A stretch of DNA of 64,000 nucleotides, taken from NCBI RefSeq assembly GCF_005517195.1, contig NZ_CP040244.1, forward strand, positions 6,032,001 through 6,096,000, given 5' to 3'. The position numbers were made by a program, and so were the translations under genes. This stretch comes from Streptomyces vilmorinianum. GTDB taxonomy: Bacteria; Actinomycetota; Actinomycetes; Streptomycetales; Streptomycetaceae. Shown here piece after piece: positions 34,137 through 42,705 of the stretch; position 1 is the stretch's first letter, and the number at the start of each line of letters is the position of its first letter. Below the pieces are notes generated by a model, which saw only the letters and a program-made list of their open reading frames with translations, did no database searches and had not been told where the DNA came from.

Positions 34137-35837
34137 CTAGAAGCCCGGCGGCTCCGTGTAGACGCCCCACTCCGCGCGGAGCGCGTCGCAGATCTCGCCG
34201 AGCGTGGCCTCCGCCCGGACCGCGTCGAGCATCGGGCCGATCATGTTCGAGCCGTTCCGGGCCGCCGCCAGCATGGCGTCGAGGGAGGCACGGACGCGGG
34301 CGTCGTCGCGGCGGGCCTTGCGCTCGCCGAGGACGCGGACCTGTTCCCACTCGACCTCGTGGCTGACCCGCAGGATCTCCAGGTCGCCGGTGACCGAGCC
34401 GTGGTGGACGTTGACGCCGACGACCCGCTTGTCGCCCTTCTCCAGGGACTGCTGGTACAGGAAGGCCGACTCGGCGATCTCGCCGGTGAACCAGCCGTCC
34501 TCGATCCCGCGCAGGATGCCGGAGGTCATCGGCCCGATCGGGTGCTGCCCGTCCGGGTGGGCGGCGCGGCCGCGCTCCTTGATCCGGTCGAAGATCTTCT
34601 CGGCGTCGGCCTCGATGCGGTCGGTGAGCTGCTCGACGTACCAGGAGCCGCCCAGCGGGTCGGCCACATGGGCCACGCCCGTCTCCTCCATCAGCACCTG
34701 CTGCGTGCGCAGCGCGATCTCGGCGGCCTGCTCGCTGGGGAGCGCGAGGGTCTCGTCGAGGGCGTTGGTGTGCAGCGAGTTGGTGCCGCCGAGGACCGCG
34801 GAGAGCGCCTCCACGGCGGTCCGTACGACGTTGTTGTACGGCTGCTGGGCGGTGAGGGAGACACCGGCGGTCTGGGTGTGGAAGCGGAGCCACTGGGCCT
34901 TGTCGGTCCTCGCCCCGTAGACCTCCTTCATCCAGCGGGCCCAGATCCGGCGGGCGGCGCGGAACTTGGCGATCTCCTCGAAGAAGTCGAGGTGCGCGTC
35001 GAAGAAGAACGACAGACCCGGCGCGAAGACGTCGACGTCCAGGCCGCGGGAGAGGCCGAGTTCGACGTAGCCGAAGCCGTCGGCGAGGGTGTACGCGAGC
35101 TCCTGCGCGGCCGTCGCCCCGGCCTCGCGGATGTGGTAGCCGGAGACGGAGAGCGGCTTGTACGCGGGGATCCCGGCGGCGCAGTGCTCCATGAGGTCGC
35201 CGATCAGGCGCAGGTGCGGCTCGGGCTGGAAGAGCCACTCCTTCTGCGCGATGTACTCCTTGAAGATGTCGGTCTGGAGCGTGCCGTTGAGGACGCCGGG
35301 GTCGACGCCCTGGCGCTCGGCGGCGACCAGGTACATGCAGAAGACGGGCACGGCGGGGCCGCTGATCGTCATGGAGGTGGTGACGTCGCCGAGCGGGATG
35401 TCCTTGAACAGGACCTCCATGTCGGCGGCGGAGTCGATGGCGACACCGCAGTGGCCGACCTCGCCGAGCGAGCGCGGGTCGTCGGAGTCACGGCCCATGA
35501 GGGTGGGCATGTCGAAGGCGACCGAGAGCCCGCCGCCGCCGGCGGCCAGGATCATCTTGTACCGCTCGTTGGTCTGCTCGGCGTTGCCGAAGCCGGCGAA
35601 CTGGCGGATGGTCCAGGTCCGGCCGCGGTAGCCGGTCGAGTACAGACCGCGGGTGAAGGGGTACTCGCCGGGCCAGCCGATGCGCTCGAAGCCCTCGTAG
35701 GTGTCACCGGGCCGGGGCCCGTAGACCGGCTCCACGGGATCCCCGGAGAGCGTGGTGAAGTCCGCGCCGCGCTTGCGGGCCTCGTCGTAGCGGGCCTGCC
35801 AGCGGCGGCGGCCCTCTTCGATGGCGTCAGCGTCCAT
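34137..35837 (-). CDS. icmA: Isobutyryl-CoA mutase, large subunit
   Basis: A 566-residue catalytic subunit of the coenzyme-B12-dependent mutase that interconverts isobutyryl-CoA and n-butyryl-CoA. It has the methylmalonyl-CoA-mutase TIM-barrel fold but lacks the C-terminal B12-binding domain, which is supplied by a separate small subunit (IcmB) not present here. The substrate-loop sequence RQFAGFG, with Phe where methylmalonyl-CoA mutase has Tyr (YAGFS), supports IcmA over MutB. Length equals known IcmA. The promoter region contains a perfect palindrome and the message is probably leaderless. Confidence 0.92.
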   Translation of the reverse strand: MDADAIEEGRRRWQARYDEARKRGADFTTLSGDPVEPVYGPRPGDTYEGFERIGWPGEYPFTRGLYSTGYRGRTWTIRQFAGFGNAEQTNERYKMILAAGGGGLSVAFDMPTLMGRDSDDPRSLGEVGHCGVAIDSAADMEVLFKDIPLGDVTTSMTISGPAVPVFCMYLVAAERQGVDPGVLNGTLQTDIFKEYIAQKEWLFQPEPHLRLIGDLMEHCAAGIPAYKPLSVSGYHIREAGATAAQELAYTLADGFGYVELGLSRGLDVDVFAPGLSFFFDAHLDFFEEIAKFRAARRIWARWMKEVYGARTDKAQWLRFHTQTAGVSLTAQQPYNNVVRTAVEALSAVLGGTNSLHTNALDETLALPSEQAAEIALRTQQVLMEETGVAHVADPLGGSWYVEQLTDRIEADAEKIFDRIKERGRAAHPDGQHPIGPMTSGILRGIEDGWFTGEIAESAFLYQQSLEKGDKRVVGVNVHHGSVTGDLEILRVSHEVEWEQVRVLGERKARRDDARVRASLDAMLAAARNGSNMIGPMLDAVRAEATLGEICDALRAEWGVYTEPPGF

Positions 35838-35843
35838 CCTTCG

Positions 35844-35873
35844 AATTTACTAGGACGTCCTAGTAACTGTCGA
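35844..35873 (-). promoter_or_regulatory. icmA promoter with operator in the spacer
   Basis: On the minus strand TCGACA (35873-35868), an 18-bp spacer and TAAATT (35849-35844) form the promoter. The perfect palindrome TTACTAGGACGTCCTAGTAA (35847-35866) fills the spacer and touches the -10 box. Six nt separate the -10 from ATG 35837, predicting a leaderless mRNA. Confidence 0.7.
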
Positions 35874-35879
35874 TCGCTG

Positions 35880-35914
35880 ACCGCCGTACGGAATCCCCGA
35901 TCCCGTACGGCGGT
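35880..35914 (-). terminator. Terminator between DUF3817 and icmA
   Basis: A perfect 12-bp stem (ACCGCCGTACGG / CCGTACGGCGGT) with an 11-nt loop, 4 nt beyond the DUF3817 stop. It separates the MFS-MarR-DUF3817 unit from icmA. Confidence 0.75.
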
Positions 35915-35918
35915 GGGC

Positions 35919-36251
35919 TTACGCCTTGACGGTGGCGGGGGAACCCCCGCCGACCAGCGGCTGGACCTCGCGGACGATCTTGCGCTCGACGAAGAAGGCG
36001 GCGAAGGGGATCGTCCCGGACAGCAGCACCCAGAGCAACTTGCCGAAGGGCCACTTCGCCTTGGAACCGAGGTCGAAGGCGAAGATCAGGTAGATGATGT
36101 AGAGGACACCGTGGGCCTGGGAGACCGCGAAGGTCACGTCCTCGCCCATGTCGAACCCGTACTTGAAGACCATGCAGGTGCACAGCACGAGCAGCATGAC
36201 GGCGGTCACGTACGCCATGACGCGGTAACGGGTCAGCACGCTGGATTTCAT
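35919..36251 (-). CDS. DUF3817 integral membrane protein
   Basis: A 110-residue membrane protein with three helices (YVTAVMLLVLCTCMVF, GVLYIIYLIFAFDLG, LLWVLLSGTIPFAAFFVERK). The HGVLYIIYL and PFAAFFVERK signatures fit DUF3817 (YdzA-like). The function is unknown. It follows the MarR gene by about 55 nt on the same strand. A paralogue lies at 45141-45488. Confidence 0.85.
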   Translation of the reverse strand: MKSSVLTRYRVMAYVTAVMLLVLCTCMVFKYGFDMGEDVTFAVSQAHGVLYIIYLIFAFDLGSKAKWPFGKLLWVLLSGTIPFAAFFVERKIVREVQPLVGGGSPATVKA

Positions 36252-36305
36252 GCCGACGAGCGTAACGGCAGGTTCCGGGCGATCTTCGCGCGGGCCCCTC
36301 CCCCG

Positions 36306-36815
36306 CTACTTCTCCTCGAAGTCCTCCGCGGCCACGCGCAGCGGGCGCAGCATCGCGAAGATCTCGGCGCACTCCTCGGCGTCGTACACCCCGAGCCCGA
36401 AGTCCATCGCCATCAGGTCGCGGGTGGCCGCCTCGACCACCTCGCGGCCCTTGTCGGTGATGGAGGCGAGGGTGCCGCGGCCGTCGTTGGGGTTGGGCCG
36501 CTTGGCGACGAGGCCGGACTTCACGAGCCGGTCGACCGTGTTCGTCACGGAGGTGGGGTGGACCATGAGTCGCTCGCCGATCTTGGACATCGGCAGCTCT
36601 CCGGCCTTGGAGAAGGTGAGCAGCACCAGCGCCTCGTAGCGCGCGAAGGTCAGTCCGTACGGCTTGACCACGGCGTCGACCTCCGCGAGGAGGATCTGGT
36701 GGGCGCGCATGATCGAGGTGATCGCGGCCATGGAGGGGACGGGGCCCCAGCGTTTCTGCCAGAGCTCGTCGGCGCGGGCGATGGGGTCGAACGGGAGACT
36801 GAGCGGCTTCGGCAC
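36306..36815 (-). CDS. MarR-family transcriptional regulator
   Basis: A 169-residue winged-helix regulator. The DNA-binding region is LPMSKIGERLMVHPTSVTNTVDRLVKSGLVAKRPNPNDGRGTLASIT. The GTG at 36815 follows the MFS gene's stop by 9 nt, so the two are co-transcribed. It probably represses the MFS exporter in response to a small ligand. Confidence 0.9.
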   Translation of the reverse strand: MPKPLSLPFDPIARADELWQKRWGPVPSMAAITSIMRAHQILLAEVDAVVKPYGLTFARYEALVLLTFSKAGELPMSKIGERLMVHPTSVTNTVDRLVKSGLVAKRPNPNDGRGTLASITDKGREVVEAATRDLMAMDFGLGVYDAEECAEIFAMLRPLRVAAEDFEEK

Positions 36816-36824
36816 GCGTCGACC

Positions 36825-38420
36825 TTACCCACTGGTCACATGCTGGTCAGCCCCGTCTCGTACTTCGGTCGCGCGGACTTCGGCGACGAGCGCCAGGACG
36901 CACACGGTGCCGAGCACGCCCGCGCCGACGACCACGAGGTGGACGGGGAGGAACTCGGCGGCGAGACCGGCCGCGGCCATGCCGACGCCCTGGATGGTCA
37001 TCATGCCGGCGGTCATGAGGGTCATGGCCCTCCCCCGCTGCTCCTCGGGGACGGCGGCGACGAACCAGGCGTCGAGGCCGAGGGTGTACGCGCCGGTGGC
37101 GCCGGCCAGGAGGAGGGCGAGGGCCGCGAGGGCGATGCCGGGCTCGACGGCGTACAGGAGGAAGGGCAGGAGCCCGGTCGCGACGAGCGGTACGACGATC
37201 CGCTCACGGCCCCGCGCGCCGAGGGCGGAACCGGCGAACAGCTCGCCCGCGATGGTGCCGACGGGCATCGCGCACATGAGGAGACCGAGGGCGGCGGTGG
37301 AGGCGCCGATCTCGCGGGCGTAGGGGGCGGCGAGGGCCTCGGGGGTGACGACGAAGAGCGGCGGCACCCAGAACATCAGCATCAGCGCGCGGATACGGCG
37401 GTGGCGCAGGACGCCCCAGGTCCCACCGAGGCCCTCGCGCTCGCGCGCCGCCGCGCGGGCGGGGCGGCGCGCCGTACCGAGGCGCAGCAGCAGGGCGGAG
37501 GCGACGAAGGTGACGACGGTGATCGCGATGGCGCCGCGCGGCGGCACCACGGTGAGCAGGACGCCTCCGACGCCGAACCCGGCGAGCAGGGCGCTCTGGG
37601 AGACGATCCGGAGGAGCGACCGGCCGAGCACGAAGAGGTCGCCCTCGCCGAGGATGTCGGCGAGGGTCGCCATCCGGGTCCCGTTGAAGACGGGCGCGAC
37701 GGCGGCGACGCCGCAGCGCAGCAGGAGCAGCCCGGCGACCGGGGTCGCGGGCACGACCATGAGCGCGACGCAGCCGGCGCAGACGAGATCACAGACGACG
37801 AGCACCCGCCGGGCGGGGTGACGGTCGGCGACACCGGCGAGCAGGGTGCCGCCGAGGAGGTAGGGCAGGAAGCCGAGCGCGAAGGTGAGGGAGGAGAGGA
37901 GCGGCGAGCGGGTGAGGTCGTAGACGAGCACGGTGAGCGCGATCTCGCTGACGACGACGCCGAGCAGCGAGAGCAGATGCGCGCCGAACACGAACCGGAA
38001 CTCCCGCACGGCGAACACCGCGCGATACCCACGGGCGCCCTGCGGGGGCGCGGTCGCCGGGCTCGGCGCGCCGCCCGGGACAACGGCCACCGGCTCTGCG
38101 GCGACCTCTGCCACGGCCGGACCCGACCCGGGTTCCGTCCCGCGATCGACTGCGGCCGCCCATGGCTCCGACCCGGACACCGGCACGCCACCGGCTCGCG
38201 CGGGCGCCACGACCTCCGGCGGGGGCGCGGCCGCCGTCGCAGGGCTCGACTCGCCCTGCGAGGCGGCGGGTGTGCCGACGGCGCGCGGCTCCACCTGGCG
38301 GTGAGCCTCGGCCGGCTCCAGCCCCGATCCCGGCCCGCCCTCGGCGCGAGCAGGCGTCGGCGCCTCGGCCGGGCGTTCGGGTGGTGGTGGCGCGGGGGTT
38401 GGCGTGGGTTTCTTCGGCAT
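36825..38420 (-). CDS. MFS transporter with long Pro/Ala-rich N-terminal extension
   Basis: A 531-residue major facilitator of the DHA/enterobactin-exporter type, with about 12 helices from residue about 135 on. Conserved loops include GVADRHPARRVLVVCDL. The first 125 residues are a proline- and alanine-rich low-complexity cytoplasmic tail, unusual for the family. ATG 38420 starts this tail; a later internal start would give a normal-length transporter. It is transcribed ahead of the MarR gene and divergent from an ArsR-type regulator, so either may control it. Confidence 0.85.
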   Translation of the reverse strand: MPKKPTPTPAPPPPERPAEAPTPARAEGGPGSGLEPAEAHRQVEPRAVGTPAASQGESSPATAAAPPPEVVAPARAGGVPVSGSEPWAAAVDRGTEPGSGPAVAEVAAEPVAVVPGGAPSPATAPPQGARGYRAVFAVREFRFVFGAHLLSLLGVVVSEIALTVLVYDLTRSPLLSSLTFALGFLPYLLGGTLLAGVADRHPARRVLVVCDLVCAGCVALMVVPATPVAGLLLLRCGVAAVAPVFNGTRMATLADILGEGDLFVLGRSLLRIVSQSALLAGFGVGGVLLTVVPPRGAIAITVVTFVASALLLRLGTARRPARAAAREREGLGGTWGVLRHRRIRALMLMFWVPPLFVVTPEALAAPYAREIGASTAALGLLMCAMPVGTIAGELFAGSALGARGRERIVVPLVATGLLPFLLYAVEPGIALAALALLLAGATGAYTLGLDAWFVAAVPEEQRGRAMTLMTAGMMTIQGVGMAAAGLAAEFLPVHLVVVGAGVLGTVCVLALVAEVRATEVRDGADQHVTSG

Positions 38421-38455
38421 GAGGCGCAGCCTGACGTTCGTGCGCCCCGCCGCCC

Positions 38456-38477
38456 TAGACTTTCGGCTGCAGCCGAA
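38456..38477 (+). promoter_or_regulatory. Promoter and palindromic operator of the ArsR/DUF5937 gene
   Basis: TAGACT (38456-38461) is an apparent -10 with a weak TGACGT -35 18 bp upstream. It abuts the perfect 16-bp palindrome TTCGGCTGCAGCCGAA (38462-38477), ideally placed for autorepression, and about 40 nt from the MFS start on the other side. Confidence 0.55.
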
Positions 38478-38499
38478 TCTTGCCGGGAAGGAGGGGCCG

Positions 38500-39489
38500 A
38501 TGCCGTACCACCTCCACTTCGGCGAGGCCGATCCCCTCCGCATCCGGTTCGCGCTCTCACCGCTCTGGGAGACGCACTCCGCCGTGCGCGTGCTCGCGCG
38601 GCCCCGGCAGCAGGGGTATCACCTGCCCTGGCTGCGGCGGATCCGTGGCGCGGCCGAGGGGGTCGATCTCTCGCCGTTGCACCTGTTGATGCCCCTGCAC
38701 GGGCACAGCCCCGACTTCCTCTACCCGCCGCCCCTCGGGCCCGCCGCCTCCTTCGAGGACGAGGTCGCGGCCGTACGGGAGACCGATCCGGCCCTCGCCC
38801 TGGACGACTTCGAGCGGGCCCTCGCCGACACCCCCGGGGCCGCGGCGACCGACGAGGGGCGGCGGATGCTGGCCGATCCGGCGGGCGCCGTCCAGCGCCT
38901 CGCGGATCTGCTCCACGAGGCGTGGGAGGCCCTGATCGCGCCCGAGTGGCCCCGGCTGCGGGCCCTTCTGGAGGCGGACGTCGCCTATCACTCCCGCCGG
39001 CTCGCCGAGGGCGGTCTGGAACGCCTCCTCGGCGAGCTGCACCCGGCCTTCGACTGGGCGGCCGAGAGCGCGACCCTCACCGTCGCCTACCGCGGCGAGC
39101 ACGTCCGCGCCCTGGACGGCCAGGGTCTCGTCCTCATGCCCTCCGTCTTCACCTGGCCCGACGTGGTGAGCGGCTTCGACCCGCCCTGGCAGCCGACCGT
39201 CGTCTATCCGGCGCGCGGGATCGGCGGGCTGTGGACCGAGGCCCGCGACCGGACCCCCGACACGCTCGCGCGGCTGCTCGGCCGGGCGCGCGCGGACGTG
39301 CTGTGCGCGCTGGACGAGCCGGCCGGCACCACCGCGCTCGCGCACCGGCTCGGTCTCGCGCCCTCCTCCGTATCGGCGCATCTGTCGGTCCTCAAGGAGG
39401 CCGGGCTGCTGACCTCCCGCCGCTACGGGCACCAGGTGCTGTACGAGCGGACCCCGCTGGGCATCACGCTGGCCGGGTCCGCCGGCTGA
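38500..39489 (+). CDS. DUF5937/ArsR-type transcriptional regulator
   Basis: A 329-residue protein. Residues 1-245 form a DUF5937-like N-terminal domain (YHLHFGEADPLRIRFALSPLWET). A C-terminal ArsR winged helix (about 255-320; VLCALDEPAGTTALAHRLGLAPSSVSAHLSVLKEAGLL) lacks an obvious metal site. ATG 38500 has GGAGGGG upstream. It is divergent from the MFS exporter with 79 nt between starts. The likely role is ligand-responsive repression of itself and perhaps the exporter. Confidence 0.85.
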   Translation: MPYHLHFGEADPLRIRFALSPLWETHSAVRVLARPRQQGYHLPWLRRIRGAAEGVDLSPLHLLMPLHGHSPDFLYPPPLGPAASFEDEVAAVRETDPALALDDFERALADTPGAAATDEGRRMLADPAGAVQRLADLLHEAWEALIAPEWPRLRALLEADVAYHSRRLAEGGLERLLGELHPAFDWAAESATLTVAYRGEHVRALDGQGLVLMPSVFTWPDVVSGFDPPWQPTVVYPARGIGGLWTEARDRTPDTLARLLGRARADVLCALDEPAGTTALAHRLGLAPSSVSAHLSVLKEAGLLTSRRYGHQVLYERTPLGITLAGSAG

Positions 39490-39567
39490 CGCGCCGACGT
39501 GCCGACGTGCTGACGTGCCGACGTACTGACGTGCCGACGTGCCGACGTGCCGACGTGCTGACGTGCG
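39488..39567. repeat. Ten-copy 8-bp tandem repeat
   Basis: Ten consecutive 8-bp units with consensus GACGTGCC run without gaps; variants are GACGCGCC, GACGTGCT, GACGTACT and GACGTGCG. The first unit overlaps the stop codon of the regulator gene. Confidence 0.95.
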
Positions 39568-39642
39568 GTGTCGCAACCCGTGCCCGACTGACCGTTATGT
39601 CACGATGGCGCCGTATGTCACGTCCGCGACCCTGGGGGCTGG

Positions 39643-40662
39643 ATGTCCCGCCGCACCACCATCGCCGCTGCCCTGACCCTGGCCTCCGCGCTGCTCCTGA
39701 CCGGATGCGGCGGTACGGACGAGCCCTCCCGGACGCCCGTCGGACCGCCCTCCGCCCGCGGCGAGTCCGTCGCCCCGACCGGCGGTTCCCCCTTCTGGGT
39801 CGACCCGGACAGTGACGCCGCCCGCCAGGTCAGGCAGTACGAGGCCGAGGGCCGCACGGAGGACGCGCGCCTGCTCAAGCGGATCGCGGAACGGCCCGTC
39901 GCCGACTGGCCCGCAGGGGACGATCCCGTACCGGACATCAGCAAGGCCGTGCGCGGGGCCGCGGCCGACAAGCGGACCGTCGTCCTCGTCGCGTACAACA
40001 TCCCCCACCGCGACTGCGGGATGTACTCGGCGGGCGGTTCGCACGACGCGCAGGCCTACCGCTCCTGGGTGGACTCCTTCGCCTCGGCCATCGGGGACGC
40101 GTCCGCGATCGTCGTCCTGGAGCCGGACGCGGTGCCGCACATCGTGGACGGGTGCACGCCGGGCCAGTACCACGACGAGCGCTACCAGTTGCTCTCCGAG
40201 GCGATCGACCGGCTGAAGCGGCAGCCGAACACCCGGGTCTATCTCGACGCGGGCAACCCGGCGTGGATCGACGATCCCGGCAAGCTGGTGGAGCCCCTGC
40301 AGCGGGCCGGGATCGCCAAGGCCGACGGCTTCTCGCTCAACGTCTCCAACTTCCAGACCAACGAAGTCGTGAAGGGCTTCGGCGCGCAGCTCTCCGGGCT
40401 GCTGGGCGGGGCCCACTTCACCGTGGACACCAGCCGCAACGGCGACGGCCCCCTCCCGGGCGAACGGGAGGAGGCCTGGTGCAATCCGCCGGGCCGGGCG
40501 CTCGGCGTGCCGCCGACCGACAGGACCGGCGACGAGCTGGTCGACGCGTATCTGTGGATCAAGCGGCCCGGCGACTCGGACGGCCCCTGCCGGGGCGGCC
40601 CGGCCGCCGGTACGTGGTGGCCCGACTACGCGCTGGGGCTCGCGAGGAGAGCCAAGGCCTAG
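39643..40662 (+). CDS. GH6 family glycoside hydrolase lipoprotein (CslZ-like)
   Basis: A 339-residue exported GH6 enzyme (endoglucanase/cellobiohydrolase fold). The signal peptide ends in the lipobox LLTGC (Cys22). GH6 landmarks are VVLVAYNIPHRDCGMYSAGG, IVVLEPDAVPHIVDGC (catalytic Asp region), VYLDAGNPAWI, GFSLNVSNFQT, HFTVDTSRNGDGP, and WCNPPGRALG...YLWIKRPGDSDG. It converges on glxA-cslA. In S. lividans the GH6 protein CslZ trims the tip glycan made by CslA/GlxA, so a matching role is likely. Confidence 0.88.
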   Translation: MSRRTTIAAALTLASALLLTGCGGTDEPSRTPVGPPSARGESVAPTGGSPFWVDPDSDAARQVRQYEAEGRTEDARLLKRIAERPVADWPAGDDPVPDISKAVRGAAADKRTVVLVAYNIPHRDCGMYSAGGSHDAQAYRSWVDSFASAIGDASAIVVLEPDAVPHIVDGCTPGQYHDERYQLLSEAIDRLKRQPNTRVYLDAGNPAWIDDPGKLVEPLQRAGIAKADGFSLNVSNFQTNEVVKGFGAQLSGLLGGAHFTVDTSRNGDGPLPGEREEAWCNPPGRALGVPPTDRTGDELVDAYLWIKRPGDSDGPCRGGPAAGTWWPDYALGLARRAKA

Positions 40663-40746
40663 CGCGAGCCCTCAGACCCGGAACCCTCCGGCCTGGAACC
40701 CTCCGGCCTGGAATCCTCGGGCCCGGAGCCCTGAGGCCCGGGCCAC

Positions 40747-42702
40747 TCAGCCCACCTGGACCCACTTCGCCTCGGACGGCGTGCCGTCCTCGTCCGTCAC
40801 GAAGAGCATGTACCAGCCGGGCGGCACCAGCGTCCTGTCCTGCGGCACCTCGACGGTGACCGAGTCCCGCGCCTTCGTCAGGCCCAGCTCCACCGACCGC
40901 TGTTCGACGTCCGTGGTGTGCGTGACGGCGCTGGGCCGCATCAGCCGGGCCTTGGTGATCCGGGCGGCGTCCTTTGTGGCGAAGGTCGCGCGGCCGTTCT
41001 GGTCGAGCTCCTGCGGCCCCTCCCCCAGGACGGGACGGTCGTCGCCGGCCTTGTGCAGATAGGGCGGGGTGAAGACCTCGATCCGCTGCTCGAACGTGCC
41101 CAGCTTGGTGTTGTCCCGGTTGGCGTAGAGCGGGTCGGAGCCGAAGGTGGCGACCCGGCCGTCGGGCAGCAGCAGCGCCTCGGAGTGGTAGTTGCGGCCG
41201 ACCGTCGGATCGGCGGCGGCCGTGAAGGCGTTGCCCTTCGGGTCGTAGAACTGCGCCTTGAGGATGTCGCTGCCGCCGCTTCCCCGGTACTGCTCGGAGC
41301 CGCCCGTGGTGAAGACGGTGTCGTCGGGCAGGAGCACGCTGCTGAGGTAGCGGGTGCCCTTCGGGAGCGCGGGCCCGTCCTGGAAGGCCGGGGTCCGCTC
41401 GGACAGGTCGATGATCGAGGTACGGGCGGTGGACTTCGGCGACTCGCCGACCCCGCCGCCGCCGAGGACCATGACCTTCTGGTCCTGGACGGGCGGCAGC
41501 ATCAGGGAGGCGGAGGTCTCCAGCTGGTCGGGGTCGGTCAGGCCGCCGAGCTTGGTGAAGGAGTTCTTCTTCAGGTCCCAGATCCCCGGTTCGCGGCCCT
41601 TCTCTGCGGGGCCGTAGCCCGCGTTGGAGCCGGTGTAGAGGAGCTTGCCGCCCTGGGTGAGGAAGAGGGCCGGGTAGGTGGGGAAGTAGCGGAAGGGGCC
41701 CTTGGACCACTTCTTGGTCTTGGGGTCGTAGATCTCGTTGTCGCCGGGGACGACGTCGCCGACGTCGTTGAGCCCGGAGACGGCGAGGACCTTGCCGTCG
41801 TCGAGGGTGACGAGCGTGGGGTACCAGCGGGCGTCCTTCATCGGGGCGACCGGGATGTACTTCTCCGCCTTCGGGTCGAACTCGTAGGCGCCCTTGATGC
41901 CCTGGAAGTCCTGCTTCTCGGTGGTGAGCCGCTGGGCGAGTCCGTAGACGTTGTCGGCGTCGTCGCCCTTGAGCCCGACGATCTCGTACTGCGCGGCCTG
42001 GGTGGTGAGCGCCTGGGCGCCCTCCTTCCTCGCCTCGACGAAGACCCGCGCCTCGGCCGCGGTGACCTTGGTCTTCCAGGGCTTCATCTGGCCGCTCTTG
42101 AAGTACGAGATCTCGAACTCGCGCTTGGCCTTGGGGACCGTGACGTCGAACTTGCTGACGTACTCGACTCCCGAGGGCGAGCGGAAGACCGTGCCCTTCT
42201 TGAGGGTGACGGCCTTGTCGGGGCTCTCGTTCTTGATCCGCATCCCCCCGCCGGCCCTCTTGACCTCGCCGTCGAGGATCTCGTAGCGGGCGGTGCCGCC
42301 GGCCACCAGGAGGCGGCCGTCGGCCAGTTGGGTGTGGCCCGAGCAGAAGAAGTCCTCGGGCGTGGGGATCTTCTTGAACGTGTTCTTCGCGGGGTCCCAC
42401 AGGATGCTCTCGAAGGTGCCGGAGTCGAACTTCTTCTGGTCGTTGCCTGAGCCGGCGATGAGCAGCACCTTGCCGGTGTGCAGCAGCGCCGCGTGGATGG
42501 CGTTGACGCTGTACCCGGGGGGCACGTCGACCTGGGCCCAGGAGCCGAACTGCCGCTTGTAGCCGGGCTGGGCGATCTTGTAGGCGTGGTACTTCTCTCC
42601 GACGAAGGAGACCGCGGCGGGGGCGTTGAGCGCCGCGAGGACCACGACGGCGCCGCTGCCGAACAGCGTCTTCTTGAGCTTCTTCGACGGCCGGTAGGCC
42701 AT
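40747..42702 (-). CDS. glxA: GlxA-type copper radical oxidase
   Basis: A 651-residue galactose-oxidase-like copper radical enzyme acting outside the membrane on glycan. Residues about 11-35 form a membrane anchor. By alignment with galactose oxidase the Tyr-Cys cofactor is C120 (DFFCSGH) and Y294 (ARWYPT), the copper ligands include Y505 and H506 (RNYHSEALL) and H595 (VTHTTD). A beta-propeller and a C-terminal Ig-like domain (PPGWYMLFVTDEDGTPS) are complete. ATG 42702 starts 3 nt after the cslA stop with a GGAGG-like site inside cslA, so the two form an operon. GlxA is needed for apical glycan and normal development. Confidence 0.94.
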   Translation of the reverse strand: MAYRPSKKLKKTLFGSGAVVVLAALNAPAAVSFVGEKYHAYKIAQPGYKRQFGSWAQVDVPPGYSVNAIHAALLHTGKVLLIAGSGNDQKKFDSGTFESILWDPAKNTFKKIPTPEDFFCSGHTQLADGRLLVAGGTARYEILDGEVKRAGGGMRIKNESPDKAVTLKKGTVFRSPSGVEYVSKFDVTVPKAKREFEISYFKSGQMKPWKTKVTAAEARVFVEARKEGAQALTTQAAQYEIVGLKGDDADNVYGLAQRLTTEKQDFQGIKGAYEFDPKAEKYIPVAPMKDARWYPTLVTLDDGKVLAVSGLNDVGDVVPGDNEIYDPKTKKWSKGPFRYFPTYPALFLTQGGKLLYTGSNAGYGPAEKGREPGIWDLKKNSFTKLGGLTDPDQLETSASLMLPPVQDQKVMVLGGGGVGESPKSTARTSIIDLSERTPAFQDGPALPKGTRYLSSVLLPDDTVFTTGGSEQYRGSGGSDILKAQFYDPKGNAFTAAADPTVGRNYHSEALLLPDGRVATFGSDPLYANRDNTKLGTFEQRIEVFTPPYLHKAGDDRPVLGEGPQELDQNGRATFATKDAARITKARLMRPSAVTHTTDVEQRSVELGLTKARDSVTVEVPQDRTLVPPGWYMLFVTDEDGTPSEAKWVQVG

Positions 42703-42705
42703 GGC

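Noticed and set aside
39488..39567. The octamer array as a CRISPR
   Set aside because: Units are 8 bp and contiguous, without spacers, and there are no cas genes.
34359..39815. An 1818-codon plus-strand open frame crossing icmA, MarR, MFS and the ArsR gene
   Set aside because: It is a shadow created by high GC; every segment lies antisense or out of frame to a well-supported gene.
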